This document shows, one piece after another, positions 22,543 to 34,445 of a stretch of 64,000 bases of DNA. Numbering within the stretch: position 1 is the stretch's first letter; every line of letters starts with the position of its first letter. A program made the position numbers and the translations under genes. The DNA is taken from assembly GCA_002786025.1 (NCBI GenBank), contig NHNW01000025.1:186001-250000 (forward strand), read 5' to 3'. The DNA comes from Zasmidium citrigriseum (Eukaryota > Ascomycota > Dothideomycetes > Mycosphaerellales > Mycosphaerellaceae). Under the pieces are notes generated by a model, which searched no databases, was not told the DNA's origin, and saw only the letters and a program-made list of their open reading frames with translations.

Positions 22543-24324
22543 ATGAACCCATCAAACGACGAGTATATCGACCAAGACGGCCCAATTTACACAGACGGAG
22601 ACGAATTACAAAGAAAATCAATCAAACTGGCGCCTGAACCGGACCCGGACCCTCCCTACAGTCCGACTCAAACTAGTCAAGATCACAGTGTAGAGTGCCT
22701 GGGTTTCGCTCCCTTTACGCCATCATCGAGCGCGAAACCGGGATCCGAGCTCGCGGGGCGCCGTGAGGCGACCGATCACCCTGCCATGCCAGTGGTAGGA
22801 GTGACTGCGATTGCAGACGATGGCCCTCACCATGCAATAGCGAAGGTGTCGCACGAGGGCATGAAAACCGCCAGTGTTGCCGACCTTGCGACTGCGAGCA
22901 GTCCGGACGATCTGCAGAAGACTGCTGCCTCGGCCATACGTGTAGCAGAGAAGGGCACTCCGGAAGATGTCAAAGAATTGGCGGAGAGACCGGTCCACAG
23001 AGTTGACTCTGCGCAGGAGAGCTCGGAGAGTGTGCCTCAATTGACGGCCGAAAGACGATCACATCGCAGCGGACGAGCCTCACCTTTGAGAGTACAGACG
23101 GATGCGCCATTGCCCAAAGACCCAGCTGCCTTGGAAGACTCACTCACCAAATCGCCGACTCTCGCCAAACACATCATCCAGGTGGAAGACAAGGTCTTGC
23201 CTCCTGTACAAGGGACTTCACCGATTACGGAGACGTCGGCGACTTCATCACGAAAAGAAAGCCTCCCATCATTCCGACAACTAGCTGATCTGGCCGATGT
23301 TGCTGCACAGCATGCCCAGCAAGATGCCCGACAGCCAGCTCAACATTCTCACCAACATAGCCATTCGTTCAGCTCCACAGCATCGCAATCGCCCATGATA
23401 CCGTACCATCCGGCTTACACGAACAGCGCCCAAACCTCACCAGTCAGCTACGGCATGGCCCGCTCACCCACTAGCACCATCGGAGGAGAAGGTTTTACCT
23501 ATGGTTCGCCAAGCCAAAACCCAGGTTCTGCTTACTACTTCACGGACAGAAGGATATCCAATGCGCATGATAGTGCTCATACGTATCCGACGCCAGTACC
23601 GTCTCTGCCATCGAACCCATCGTCAGGTGAGAGTCAGGTGGGAAATGCGGGCTCGAGTACCGACGGCTACAGCACGTCTCATACCACACCCATCGATCCA
23701 GGATCAGTGCCTCCAGATGGCATGCACCGGCCTGTGCCTATCTTACCGCCACCGCCAGGGATGCCACCAGGGATGGCGATCGTACCGGCGGGCGGCTTCA
23801 CATGTGATTATCCGGGTTGTAATGCCCTCCCCTTTCAAACGCAGTATCTTTTGAGGTGGGTTCAAGCTCGTGCAAACCTAGGTCGTGATGGCTAACATTC
23901 TGCACAGCTCCCATAGAAACGTCCACAGCCAAAGCCGCCCTCACTACTGCCCGGTCAAAGAATGTCCTCGCAGCGAAGGCGGCAAAGGCTTCAAGCGCAA
24001 GAACGAAATGATCCGCCACGGCCTGGTACACAACAGCCCGGGCTACATATGTCCCTTCTGCCCAGATCGTGAGCACAAATATCCCCGACCAGATAACCTT
24101 CAAAGGTAAGCATTGAGAAGATTGACATGATGACTGAACGACATGCTCACACGCAAAGCAGACACGTACGTGTACACCACGTTGACAAAGATCGCGACGA
24201 TCCTGCGCTGCGTGAAGTACTCGCTCAAAGATCCGAGGGAACGGTGCAGAAACAGCGACGACGACGAACGCAGGGATCCGGGTCGTCTTCGCGTGAGAAT
24301 CAAGTGTCTGAATCAGCACCTTGA
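22543..24324 (+). CDS. C2H2 zinc finger transcription factor-like protein
   Basis: Exons 22543-23855, 23908-24105 and 24162-24324 give 557 residues. The first about 415 residues are disordered and rich in Ser, Pro and Gln, with short His/Gln runs (QQDARQPAQHSHQHSH). Three fingers follow at about 420-525: CDYPGC..SSHRNVH spanning the first intron, CPVKEC..RHGLVH, and CPFC..LQRHVRVHH spanning the second. A basic segment QKQRRRRTQ near the C-terminus is probably a nuclear localisation signal. Both introns cut zinc-finger codons in phase 2 and restore the histidine ligands, which supports the model. It is probably a DNA-binding regulator. Targets are unknown. Confidence 0.85.
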
Positions 24325-26492
24325 AACTCCCTCCGTCAGGAATTGGAAAAGAAAGAATCCTTGTACATGACATGTGAGATGGGAAAAATGCCTTGTTTGA
24401 TGATATGTTGCTTTTGTGATCTTTTGCTGTGTTGGGCGTTGATCTACGCCTTTTGATGATGGGAATCTCACTCAGACCAGTTGATGGATATGAAGAGGAG
24501 ATGGGATGGTTAGGCGTTCTTGCCCGAAGGAAGGGAAGGAAGGGTTCAACAATGCTCTTCGGCAGGGCTTTTGGGAATGGGACTGAGCAGGGCATATCAG
24601 TGCTCTACAGGGTACATGGCGATTTGAGTCGCCGGCGAAAAGAAGAGCCAGGAATGCAAGGGCTTTGTTATTATGAGACCCCCAAAATGACGAAGGCCAC
24701 GAGCGAGAACGAGAAAGACGATGCTATGCACTGCTATGATGAACAAACCACAAAAAGAAGCTTGTTGTACATTACCTCGGGGAGCCACGTGAGTTTCGAC
24801 GATGAGATGTCTGTCCAATGCCAAAGAAGCTTTTTCGGATGGATGAGTTTCCTGGTCTCGGTGCGCTGGCCACGTTTTTGGGTGAGACTCTGACCGGTTG
24901 GGAATAAGGTCTTGCTGACGCATCGTGGGATCCTTGGTTCTGAATGTATTGGCGGAACATGTGGTTACCTCATCTGTGGTCGTGATGACGGACCGCGGTG
25001 GCGGTTGTCTTTCGCGAATGGATGGAGTAGCGACGGGTGATTTGCTGTCCTCCATGATGACGGTTTCTCACGTCTGACAATTCAATGAGTGGTATCCGTC
25101 CTTTCAAATGGCATTGATGATGAAGGGATTTGGAGGCGATTGGACTAGTCCGGCCGGGTGTACGTGAGCGGATCAGGTCACAGATGGCCGTGTCCGTCCG
25201 CAGTAGGCGGTAGACTCGCGAGGATGCATGCGTGCAGGATTGGCAGCATGGCGGTGGGGCGAAAGTCCATCTCCGAGAAAGTCTGGAAGCACCGCAGAGA
25301 AGGCCGAACTCTGTCGCCTTTCGCTCGGTCGAGCTGAATGGGATAACATCTCGCTTTCAGTGGGACCTGGAATCTCGAGATGTCGTAAGATACCTACTAC
25401 TACCGCGCATGTCAGAATCTTGAAGCGGGAGGATCATTGTGTTGGATTTGTTGGATCTTCGTTGGTGTTACGGCGAATCAGTGTGTCGGAGTGCGAGGAA
25501 GACGTCGCTGGCTTGCTGACTGCGCTGATCGTCCTGTCTTTTCAGCTTCTTGGTGATACGGCAGCATTGGTTTGCCCTCTTTCGCAGACCAATACGTGTT
25601 GCGCTGTGGTGGTGAGCAAACCGGTATGGCCGCGCTCACTCGCAGGTACAGCCCGGCGGGTTGGATCTGAGGAGAATCCTGCTGACCTGCTCAGCAGCAC
25701 GCAGGAGTCGTAGACCCTGCTTAGCTAGGAGATAGGTGCTGCAATCGCTAGATGGTCAGGCGACGGGTGGTGGTCTTGGAGACGATTGGAGACGAGCGCC
25801 AAGGCAGTTCGCGTCGGTCTGGCGCAGGAGGAGGTGGTGCTGGGCGAGTGTTTGCGTGGCGTCTTCCAGACTTCCCAAAGCTGGCGGCGATCCATCTGCG
25901 TTTGCGCTAGGTCGCCGGACGCCGCTGGAGGATCAGAGGGCCACGCGCCGCGGGCTGCTGCAGCAATAAAGGCGTGAGCGGACCTCGTGGAGGGAGTTGC
26001 GGTCTTTTGATATCGCATCTGGGCGTGTTATAGCGGTGCTTTGCACAAGCCAGGCCTTCCTTGCGACTTCGACGCCTTCCCTGCGAGCGCTGGGCGGGGA
26101 AACGACTTACCACCAAGTCCGCGAGACCAGACCCTGCGCCGGCCGACAGACGATCTCAACTGAACAAAGGAATTAGCCCTGCACCACCTCAAGGGGCTTT
26201 TATTTGCCGCCTCCTCTCTCACTCACGCGCCCATTCAAGCGACATTCTTCTTCGACAAAGCGCCCACGAAACAATCGACGACGTCCTCCTTCGACGACCG
26301 CGACTGCCTCCTTGCATGCTCTTCCACCACTGCCCGGCTCCGATGCTGCTCGGATAATCGCGGGCTGCGATCTGCTATCGCATGAGCTGTGGCCAGACAT
26401 CCGGAGAGGCCTGTGCGACAAGAGGCAATTAATACTACCAACTACTTATTACTGTTTGCGCCCTGCTGCTCCTGCTGCTCGCCGCCCTCGAC
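24325..26492. other. Long intergenic interval
   Basis: About 2.2 kb between the C2H2 gene and the PH-domain gene, both on the + strand. Apart from one weak - strand candidate at 24597-25055, I see only overlapping compositional open frames. The last part must hold the promoter and 5' UTR of the PH-domain gene. Confidence 0.5.
24597..25055 (-). CDS. Weak candidate: small single-pass membrane protein
   Basis: An open frame of 152 codons begins MEDSKSPVATPS and is polar for about 100 residues. A hydrophobic stretch (FIIAVHSIVFLVLARGLRHFGG) suggests one transmembrane helix. A possible intron (donor GTAATG just after APRG codons, acceptor CATAG before the hydrophobic part) would remove QQASFCGLF and keep the frame. 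There is no recognised family and the composition resembles flanking non-coding DNA. Treat it as a hypothesis only. Confidence 0.22.
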   Translation of the reverse strand: MEDSKSPVATPSIRERQPPPRSVITTTDEVTTCSANTFRTKDPTMRQQDLIPNRSESHPKTWPAHRDQETHPSEKASLALDRHLIVETHVAPRGNVQQASFCGLFIIAVHSIVFLVLARGLRHFGGLIITKPLHSWLFFSPATQIAMYPVEH

Positions 26493-28145
26493 ATGTCGCC
26501 CTTCAACCTGTCTGTGATGGGCGTCGAGAGCACTCACCACCGTCGGACGCGAACGCCCATTGAGGAAAGCCCGGAAAGCGAGGGTGTAGGAAACGGCGTA
26601 CCCGGACAATCCCAGGATCAACCGGATACCAGCAGCAACATGAACACGAACGCTCGAAGCCACGCACATCACCACCACCACTCACGGCACTCGCGGCCGC
26701 GACTCACCAGTCATTATTCCGCCTTCCAGACGTCCTGCTCGCCGTCCGTCGACGACCCTCCGACCTACGCGCAAGCCTCGAGATCACGACCCGCGACTTC
26801 CAGATCCTTGACCGAGGGACGCGAACCGCTGCCGAGCTACTCATGCACTGTCGGGGCCGAAGGCAAACTTCTTCTGAACCTGGAATCCATCAACCCACTA
26901 TCACCCGTCGGCGAAGGCGAATGGAGGGAGGTGTACTTCGTGCTGCGAGGCACTCTGCTCAGCTTTCACCGGGTTAAGGATGGCGGTGCAGGAAAGCTGC
27001 TGCGCACGTATACGCTGCAGCACGCCGAGGTGGGCTTGGCGCCTGATGCCCAGCACACCATCCTCGTGCCGCAGACACGGCTGGCACACTTCATTCCGCA
27101 TGCAGTCCGCGTGAAGGCGTGGCAAAGGGACCCAGACTCTTTCAGGCCCGTCAGGCAGACTATCCTGCGGTTGCGGGTAGAGACGGATCAGATTCTGCTC
27201 GCCGACTCGGAGGAAGAGCGGATTCACTCGTTGATCTATGCCTTCAGTGCGGCTATTGACATCTCCCAAGCCATCGACGAGCGGAGTATTCCCAAGCAAT
27301 GTACCGTCCCTCGACGGCGGCGCCGGCAGAGGCCAGCGTTCAATGGTGACCTGACCGATCCCGCTCTCATCGCCGAGCAAGAACGTATCATGAGGCAGAT
27401 ATGCCCTCAATTTGCTGGAAGTGCCATGGAAACGACTCCAGATCATGCTGCTAACAGCGACTCCAACCAGCCACCTCCAATTCCAGCGAGAGAGGAGGAA
27501 GAGATCGACATGTCCATGATGCGTGAAGAAACCACTGCCAGACCATCATCCACCGATGGATCGTCACTTCGACCGCAGGCTATACGCCAGACGACCGGCA
27601 CGACAGTGCACTCGACATTCTCCGACGACATGATGTACGCAACGCTGCCAACGAACTTCACATCGACCGGGAAGTGGCAGCCTCCTCACAATCGGTCTCC
27701 GGCGCAAGTACAGCGTTACATCAAGCGCATCATGCCGATGCTTACCGCAGACGCACCACGAGCGAGTGACATCGTCATCAGCCGCGGTCAACGCATGAAG
27801 ATTAACTGGAGAATGGAGCTTCTCGAGGAATGGGAACTTCAACCACCAAGCTACAAATCCCATGCTTTCGAGGATGCCTATGGTCTAGCACGAACGAACT
27901 CGCAGCGATCAGCATCTGGTTCGGCATCGAACCCTGAGCCGCAATCCTCGAGTTCGATCGTTGCCAGCGAAGACGACGTGATCACTCCGATGGAGCAAGG
28001 AATGGAAAACTTGCAACTCTCGAAGATCATGTCGACATCGACGACCAACAAGGGGACTACGAACGACCTGAGTGCGCGGACTGGCAAAGCACCAGTACCA
28101 CAGCAGTTCAACCCAGAAGTGCACGGCGTGGTCTTCTGTTTCTAG
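26493..28145 (+). CDS. PH-domain protein
   Basis: Single exon, 550 residues. The N-terminal 115 residues are disordered with a His run (HAHHHHHSRHSR). A pleckstrin-homology fold is suggested at about 120-255: EGKLLLNLES, then EWREVYFVLRGTLLSFHRV, and a closing helix ADSEEERIHSLIYAFSAAIDIS. A basic patch (PRRRRRQRP) follows. A second conserved stretch (WQPPHNRSPAQVQRYIKRIMPML..ISRGQRMKINWRMELLEEWELQPP) lies at about 390-455. PH domains bind phosphoinositides or partner proteins, so a membrane-associated signalling or trafficking role is likely. The second conserved stretch is unfamiliar to me. An alternative start at Met9 is possible. Confidence 0.85.
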   Translation: MSPFNLSVMGVESTHHRRTRTPIEESPESEGVGNGVPGQSQDQPDTSSNMNTNARSHAHHHHHSRHSRPRLTSHYSAFQTSCSPSVDDPPTYAQASRSRPATSRSLTEGREPLPSYSCTVGAEGKLLLNLESINPLSPVGEGEWREVYFVLRGTLLSFHRVKDGGAGKLLRTYTLQHAEVGLAPDAQHTILVPQTRLAHFIPHAVRVKAWQRDPDSFRPVRQTILRLRVETDQILLADSEEERIHSLIYAFSAAIDISQAIDERSIPKQCTVPRRRRRQRPAFNGDLTDPALIAEQERIMRQICPQFAGSAMETTPDHAANSDSNQPPPIPAREEEEIDMSMMREETTARPSSTDGSSLRPQAIRQTTGTTVHSTFSDDMMYATLPTNFTSTGKWQPPHNRSPAQVQRYIKRIMPMLTADAPRASDIVISRGQRMKINWRMELLEEWELQPPSYKSHAFEDAYGLARTNSQRSASGSASNPEPQSSSSIVASEDDVITPMEQGMENLQLSKIMSTSTTNKGTTNDLSARTGKAPVPQQFNPEVHGVVFCF

Positions 28146-29598
28146 AGAATCAGAAGCGACCGCCGCCAAACACATGTAATCTACGACATCACGACTCTCA
28201 AGGTGCAACCAGACACCGCACGACATCCAAAATCTGGCTTGACGAATCGCATCAACTTTTCATCTGTGTGTTTCCAAATCAATCATCGCTGTCATCCCAA
28301 ACGGAAGGACAGGATTTAGCGAAGGCGCTGGGGAGGTTTCAACCAAGGGGAAGGGCGCATTCAGCGAAGGGAGCAATGGGACTGTTTTTACCATCTTCAC
28401 CACTACCATGGGAGCTGAAGGGACACCGGTCATTTGCTGTGCTTTTATTTTGGAATCGAAACTGAAGATACCCATCAACAACATTTTGCCCGATTGGGAG
28501 GGCTTGTTAGCTGAATGAACCACATTTTTCTCTATTGAACATCTCGCTTTTCCTCTCGAAATCTTTGCTCTGCTTGTGATTTTTCCGTTATCTTGTGATT
28601 AACCCGACGTCTGTCCAAATGGACCTCCTTCCGGGCTTCCAAGCGAGTGAAGAAGAACAAGGCTTGCGTAATCTATCATGCTTTTCTAGCCACACGTGCA
28701 CCGAAGACGAACCGGTTCGCGTGGATATGCAAGCGGTCTGTAGTTCGTCACGCTAGAAGCAGTGTGGATTTATCGAAACGGCCGGGGGGAGTGGTGTTGC
28801 GACTATTGGGGTCTGGAAGCGTCTATCCTTCAACTACCTCTTCGCCATGCCCTTTGCTCTCCATCCCGTCTTACATCAATTAAATGGACAACATCACATG
28901 AAAAATCCTGTTGTCCAAGATGAACAGCAAACAGAAGTTGGACGTGACAACCGCAACCCAGCCCACCGGTCAAACTTCCATGAACTCGCCAACAGCACCC
29001 TGACTTTCCGTGATACTTTTCCCATCGGATCGATCTGGAAAACGGGGCCTGTCATTCCGAAGGTTCGTAGCTGCGTGTTTGAGTGAGCCGCGAAAAGACA
29101 TTTGGAAAGACCTTGTCGTTGCGGTCATCCGTTTCACTGTCCTTCAATTAGAAGGCTGAAACGATCTGCCGAACTTCCTTTTGGAGTCGGCGTGCTGGGT
29201 TGATGGTTGACGACAGGGTAACGTCAGCTCGTACGCGGTAGTTGTTGCGTAGGGCTGGATCTCGTGACGGCGATGTTTATGATTGATGATGGTGATGAGG
29301 ATTAAGATCTATACAGTAGTGACTAATACTTTCGAGATAAGCGATGATGATGGGTATATCTCATGTCCAAACAAACGTCGTGCGCTTTGCTTTGCTGTGG
29401 TAGCCATTCTCAAGAACGACTCTTTCACATGTGCATTCCATATCAGATCCATTTCCCTCCAGACCGAGACGCCATCGCTAAATGATCAACAGAGGGTACC
29501 CAAATTCCTTCTTCTTTCTTCTCTCTCCCTTCAGATCAGCGCTTGATCTGGTCCTGTACAGCAACAGCTCAGATCGTCATCAAACAATAGAAAACAAA
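28146..29598. other. Intergenic, convergent 3' ends
   Basis: About 1.45 kb between the PH-domain gene (+) and the DUF7729-type gene (-). It should include both 3' UTRs. No gene, RNA or repeat stands out. Confidence 0.5.
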
Positions 29599-30859
29599 TC
29601 AAAGTAGGGTCGTGAGCAATGTCAATAAGAGGATTGCTCCTGCCATGGTTGTTGGAGGTGTTGTGAGTGTCGAAGAGGCGCCGGTGCTGGCAACGCTGGC
29701 TTCGACGAATGTTGGTCCGCAAAGCATCTGAACTTGTTCGGCGGCGCCAGTGTAGTCCTCGTTGAGTGGTTGACTACTGTTGCTAGCAGTCGTCGCGAAG
29801 ATGGCCATTGTATTCTGAAGACATTGGTTGCAAGCCGGCTTCGCCCCGCCAGGAAGTTGAACACCCAACGGTAGGTAGTAGATGTAGCTCGACGAGGGTG
29901 CCGACGCGTTTGTGAGGGCGTTGGCAAAGCAGTACTTGCCCTCGTCGTCCGTTAAGCAGCCGGCGTGATATAACGTTGGATACGCAATGAATCCATTGTA
30001 TGCTTGTGTCACCACTGGGTTCTCCATCTCCAGGTCGGGACCACATTGAGCGTCTTGTTGGATCTCTTGAGCCAGCGAGGCCATGAGCGTCGAACAGGTG
30101 TTGAAGTCGACATTGCAACTAGCGTCCAGGGTCTGGCTGAGACGGACGAGGGAGCGAGAAGCTGTAAAGAAGCTGTTTGAAGTCTGAGGAATGTACCTGT
30201 CAGCAATGATCGACATTGATCGATTGGCTACGATATAAGCTCACCTGAAGAAGCAAGGAAAGCGGCAGGCAGTCCTTAAATGTCTGATTGTTCAAAAAGT
30301 TGGAGAAGAATACCGGGCAGGTTGTCGAAGTGAAGTTGTTCCCCAAGCTGGTATCAAAAGGCCGGGGGAGGTCGGCCACTGCGGTCTGTGATGCCGTCGA
30401 AAGGCCGCTTGCTGTGGCCGTCGCTGTCGCAGATCCATCGTTGTTCGGTCGTATCGTCGTCGACGGAATGATGCTCGCCGAAGAATCACCGCCCTCTTGC
30501 CTTCGTTCCAGCAGCATTCGTGGGATTGGCGGCGGTTCGCTTCGATCGAAGAGGAGCTCTCGAGGGAAGACCTCACTTGCTCCATACACGCTCTGTGCAT
30601 TCGTCCCTCGGGCGAGGAACAGCAAACAAAACAGTAGGACGAGTGACAGGTTCTGTACAACGCTCCATGGTCGGCCAATGGACGCGGTCGATCGAGGACG
30701 CCTTCGGGCCGGTGGTGGTCGTATGCGGTGGCACAAGGCGGTGTTGGGGTCATTCCAACCCGGTTCTGCTGGCGGGCGACAACACCGCCATTGCCGCACT
30801 GCAGGAGGCGGGGTGCGTGTTGAGCTGCAGGACGAGAACGCGCGAGTATCCGTTGTCAT
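29599..30859 (-). CDS. Secreted, probably GPI-anchored protein of the fungal DUF7729 type
   Basis: Exons 30859-30245 and 30183-29599 (61-bp intron GTGAGC..CAG, phase 0) give 399 residues. The conserved Cys-rich domain (about 205-365) has CNVDFNTCSTLM, a GFIAYPTLYHAGCL segment, YCFANALTN, YYLPLG, CNQCLQNTMAIF and CGPTFV, typical of ascomycete DUF7729 proteins. The C-terminus is Ser/Thr-rich, then hydrophobic (MAGAILLLTLLTTLL), as in a GPI-addition signal. The only hydrophobic export segment (NLSLVLLFCLLFLARGTNA) begins about 70 residues in, so either a cleaved internal signal or an unseen upstream exon and different start is possible. Function is unknown. Surface or cell-wall location is likely. 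Confidence 0.8.
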
Positions 30860-33194
30860 CGCGCCTCCTCCCCTGCGCTGTGTCGCCGGCGCATGTCCAA
30901 CTCGATCGGAAATCCCGTCCGTGGTGGTGTTTTGTAGGAGGCGAGGCCGGACAGGCGAGTTGGGAGCAGCAGCGGCGGCGGCAGTTGTCTAGGACAAACC
31001 CAAGACAAAGCTGCAAGACGGCCGCTCCACAACAAAGCAAGAGTTCGATTTGGAGGGTCGGTATGGATTTAGAATCTAGAATCCGACCCAGGCAAGCGAA
31101 GGGATCCCTTGCACCACGAGCACAGCTGGTCTCGGTAGCGGGCCGGGGGGAGTGGGCGGTGGCAGCGATCGACCCTGAACGAACGTGTTCCCTCGTGCTG
31201 GCGGGCCCGTTGGCAACGAAGAGTGCTCGTCGAAGACGGAGTGTGATGGGGATGGGCAGCGGTATTGTAGCGAAAGGGAAAGGAAATCAACGTCGGCGCT
31301 CGGGGGCTGCAACGGGCAGTCAACGCGGGAGCATATATTGGCAGGCCCCATAAACGGCAAGCTAGTGCAATGCCGTCCAGCGCCACGGGGCCAGCAGTCG
31401 CTGCAGGCGATGGCACTGGATGGCCGATGGGAGTGGGCGGGCGCTGGCAGCTTGGCCGCGCACGCCGACTGCCCTTCCGCTGGCTGTGTGGACGATGGTG
31501 GCGCCCGCCAGCGGAGCTTTCTGCACAGAAGAGATGAGATGCAGCCTGAAGGATGCCACGTTTTGGGCCTGGCGCCTTGTGTCTCGACATGCTCATTATT
31601 ACACCCAGACAACACAGACAACACAGCTGGTGGTGAGAGTGTCTGTCTGCTGGTTTGTTGTTGCTCGATCCATTCATTCTTCATGCCGTGGAGCCGAGCG
31701 TCGAAAGAGGTCTAGAACCACTTCTCCTCCGGGCGGCCTCCCCAAGACACATGCAAGGAACCAGGACATCGCATGACATCCAGCGGAACGACAACCAGCT
31801 GAACAAAGACAGCCCCCTCCTCGCCGCGTCGATTGGCTGCGCGGAGGATATCTCACTTCCACCGCCGCCCTCCAGCCAATAAAGCCACCCGAACCCGGGC
31901 TGAGATGGACGCACGCATGTGATTGGGACAGGATGGAGCCGCCGGGAGGATTTCGTGCTCGTTAGCGTGCTGCCGTGTACATGCTCGACATCGTCCACGC
32001 GAGAAGGCAAGCAAAGACAGAGCAGGACTTCCCTGTTGCAGTTCGGATCGCAGGCAACGCCCCTGTCCGCGCGCCTTTCTTGTTGCTGCTGACTCGGCAA
32101 TATTGCATGCAATCTGCAGAACGCGGACCTGCTCGTGCATCCTTGTCCAATAGTTCCGTTGAATGCAGAGAGGTCCGTACGGATCATTGTTGTCCAAGAA
32201 GACGTGATGCGATGCGAGCTAGCCGTGGGAGCCGAACAGACGACTCATCATCACAGAAACAAGAATGTTGTTCTCGTATAGCTTTGGTCAAGTGATGGGT
32301 GATGGAGGTCACAAACCCAGAGCCGTGGAATGAAGGCATCCCGAACCACTTCACTCACACGCACAAGCACCTCAGATAGATTCCCGCATTTTCCTTTTCT
32401 CGTTAATCGTTTCTTCCCTCCGACCAAACTTCCCTCCCTCTTCTCCTCACTCTCCATCTCATTGAAACCTCGTTCATCTGGTTCAATTCATTCATAATTC
32501 ATTCAGTGTTGCCAGCGCATGACTGCGAGGAGAAAGAATCTTGCGTAGCGACATGATTGGAGGGTCCAGCCCCGAGGAGATTGGATGATGACTTTGGTCA
32601 AAGAAGCGCCAAAATCTTCGTATGGCTTTGGCTTTCGACTTCGCTCGCGCGCCATCAAAGCCCACCGAGATGAGAGAGGCGTAGTCTGGACGACCTGGCA
32701 ACCTCCACCGCCATCGCACGATCAAGCAGCCGCGTACGCTCCATCAACGTGCTCAGCTCGTGGATCTTCGGAACATCGTTTGCGTTGGTCTGTACTCTTC
32801 ATGGCTTCTCTTCCCTCCTTCAGATACGCGTTCTTGCACAGTGGATCTTTCCCATGGAATCAGCATGACACTCAGTCGTTCTCCTTGGTATTGCAATCGC
32901 TATCCAGCCCAATCAAGCACAACATTTTGATTGGGTATAAGTACAGACGCGCCGTTCGAGCTCCTCTGTACGCCTCAAGCTAAGTGACCTCACGTCGACC
33001 ATTTTACTTCCATCGACGTTCCCTTTCTCGAACTCCCGTCTTCGAATCGAATGCAAGCTGACCCAGGAGAGCCCCCGGTGCTTTGCTTGCCTTGACTTGC
33101 TCTCCAACTAGTCATCGTCATCCACGTACCGAGGGTCACCTTTGAAGACCCTATTCAATGGCGAGTCAGCTATCGTCCTCGTTCGCGACCAACT
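30860..33194. other. Long gene-free interval
   Basis: About 2.3 kb between the 5' end of the DUF7729-type gene and the 3' end of HP1, both on the - strand. Many overlapping open frames occur on both strands, but none shows a domain, consistent codon use or splice continuity. No tRNA, rRNA or simple repeat was seen. Confidence 0.5.
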
Positions 33195-34017
33195 TCAATC
33201 TATGAATCTTCTAAGCAATGTGTCCTGTTAGAGAAAGGGGGATGTTCTCGAACAGGAATGTACTTACAAGTGGCTCTCGTAGTAGTCGAGTACTCGCTGC
33301 GGGCATTTGGTTCGCAGCGTCCTCATCGGGTGTTGCGTCTTACGACCGGTGTTCCACTGGAGCATACCCAGCAGAGACTTGTCGTCCTTTTGCTTCTTGG
33401 TGCTGCTGGCGTCGGGCATCTCGTGCTCCTCGATGATGGCTGCTACGGTGCAGAGGTCTTCCCACGATCCCACTGGTAGCTCCTTGTCCTCACCCTTCAC
33501 GCCGTTGGTGTCGCTCTTGCGCGCGCGCTTCTTGCCGCCGGCTGGGGAGTCCACAGCGTTCGAGGTCGATGCAGCGCGCTTGCCCTTGCCTTTCCCCTTG
33601 GGCGGCTCTGGGGTGCCGCCAATCTGTCGGTGATAGGCCTCAAGGATCTCAACAGCATTCTCACTGCGCATAGTTAGCTTCCTTCCGCCTTCATTGCGCG
33701 CATTCAACATACAGATTGTCAACCGGCTCCCACGTCATGTCCTCCTCCCTGTCCCATCCGAGCCATTTGACCTTGTAAACGATCTTGTTGCGCTCTGTCT
33801 TGTGATCCATAATCTTCTCCACCTGATATTCATCCTCGTCGTCTTCTTCGTCGTCGTCCTCTTCCTCTTCCTCCTTTGCGTTGCCTTTCTTCATTGGACG
33901 CGCGGGGATCGAGTCGGGGATGCCCACATCGGAGTCATCGTCAGAGACGGCGGCTGTTCGTCCAGGTCAGCGCTCATGTTATATTACTTCAAGTAGGCAA
34001 CGCGACTGACGAGGCAT
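33195..34017 (-). CDS. HP1: Heterochromatin protein 1 (chromodomain plus chromoshadow domain)
   Basis: Four exons (34017-34011, 33953-33713, 33663-33268 and 33210-33195) give 219 residues starting MPPAVSDDDSDVGIP. An acidic run precedes the chromodomain (about 40-92: EYQVEKIMDHKTERNKIVYKVKWLGW....TWEPVDNLENAVEILEAYH), with the aromatic-cage Tyr, Trp and acidic residues expected for methyl-lysine binding. A Lys/Arg-rich hinge follows. The chromoshadow domain (about 153-215) ends LDYYESHLRFID. HP1 binds H3K9me3, dimerises through the chromoshadow domain and, in Neurospora, links H3K9me3 to DNA methylation at RIP-mutated repeats. The 7-nt first coding exon and the 16-nt last exon were placed by splice consensus and match the family ends. 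Confidence 0.92.
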
Positions 34018-34445
34018 GTTTCAACTTGTCGCGGAGCTCTTGGGGTTAGGATAGCGCGCTGTTGTATGAGGGTGATCTGGTGAAAATCGGAATGGATGTA
34101 ATGGGTGTGAGAGAGCAATGCGCGCAATGCGACGACGGGGAGGAAGGTGGTGGAATTGAGGAGGCAGGAGCTGCTGCTGTCGAGTTCGCGCAGATGGTGG
34201 CCCGTGCGTCGACGCGCGACTTGAAGCTCGAAAAGTTCAAGTTCCGCGACTGTCGAGCAGAAGCACCTGCAAACACAGCGACCTACCCATTCCGAACTGC
34301 TTTTCGCCCCGCCGGTCGACCGACGCCGAAGCCAGATACTCGTGGAGCATCCTGGTCTGCCGATATTGAGAGTATTGGTGTCGGAAGTGTGGTGGAGAGG
34401 ACAGAAAGCGAGTGGGCTGCCTAGTTGGCACGAAACGGAAGAGAC
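34018..34445. promoter_or_regulatory. Shared divergent promoter of HP1 and CCT5
   Basis: 428 bp between the HP1 ATG (- strand) and the CCT5 ATG (+ strand). Both promoters must lie here. Part of the interval is open in one frame by chance. No defined motif was identified. Confidence 0.5.

Noticed and set aside
30288..32295. Open frames up to 277 codons on the + strand and about 200 codons on the - strand
   Set aside because: Some are antisense to the DUF7729-type gene, the rest are mutually overlapping and rich in Arg, Ser and Gly without a recognisable fold.
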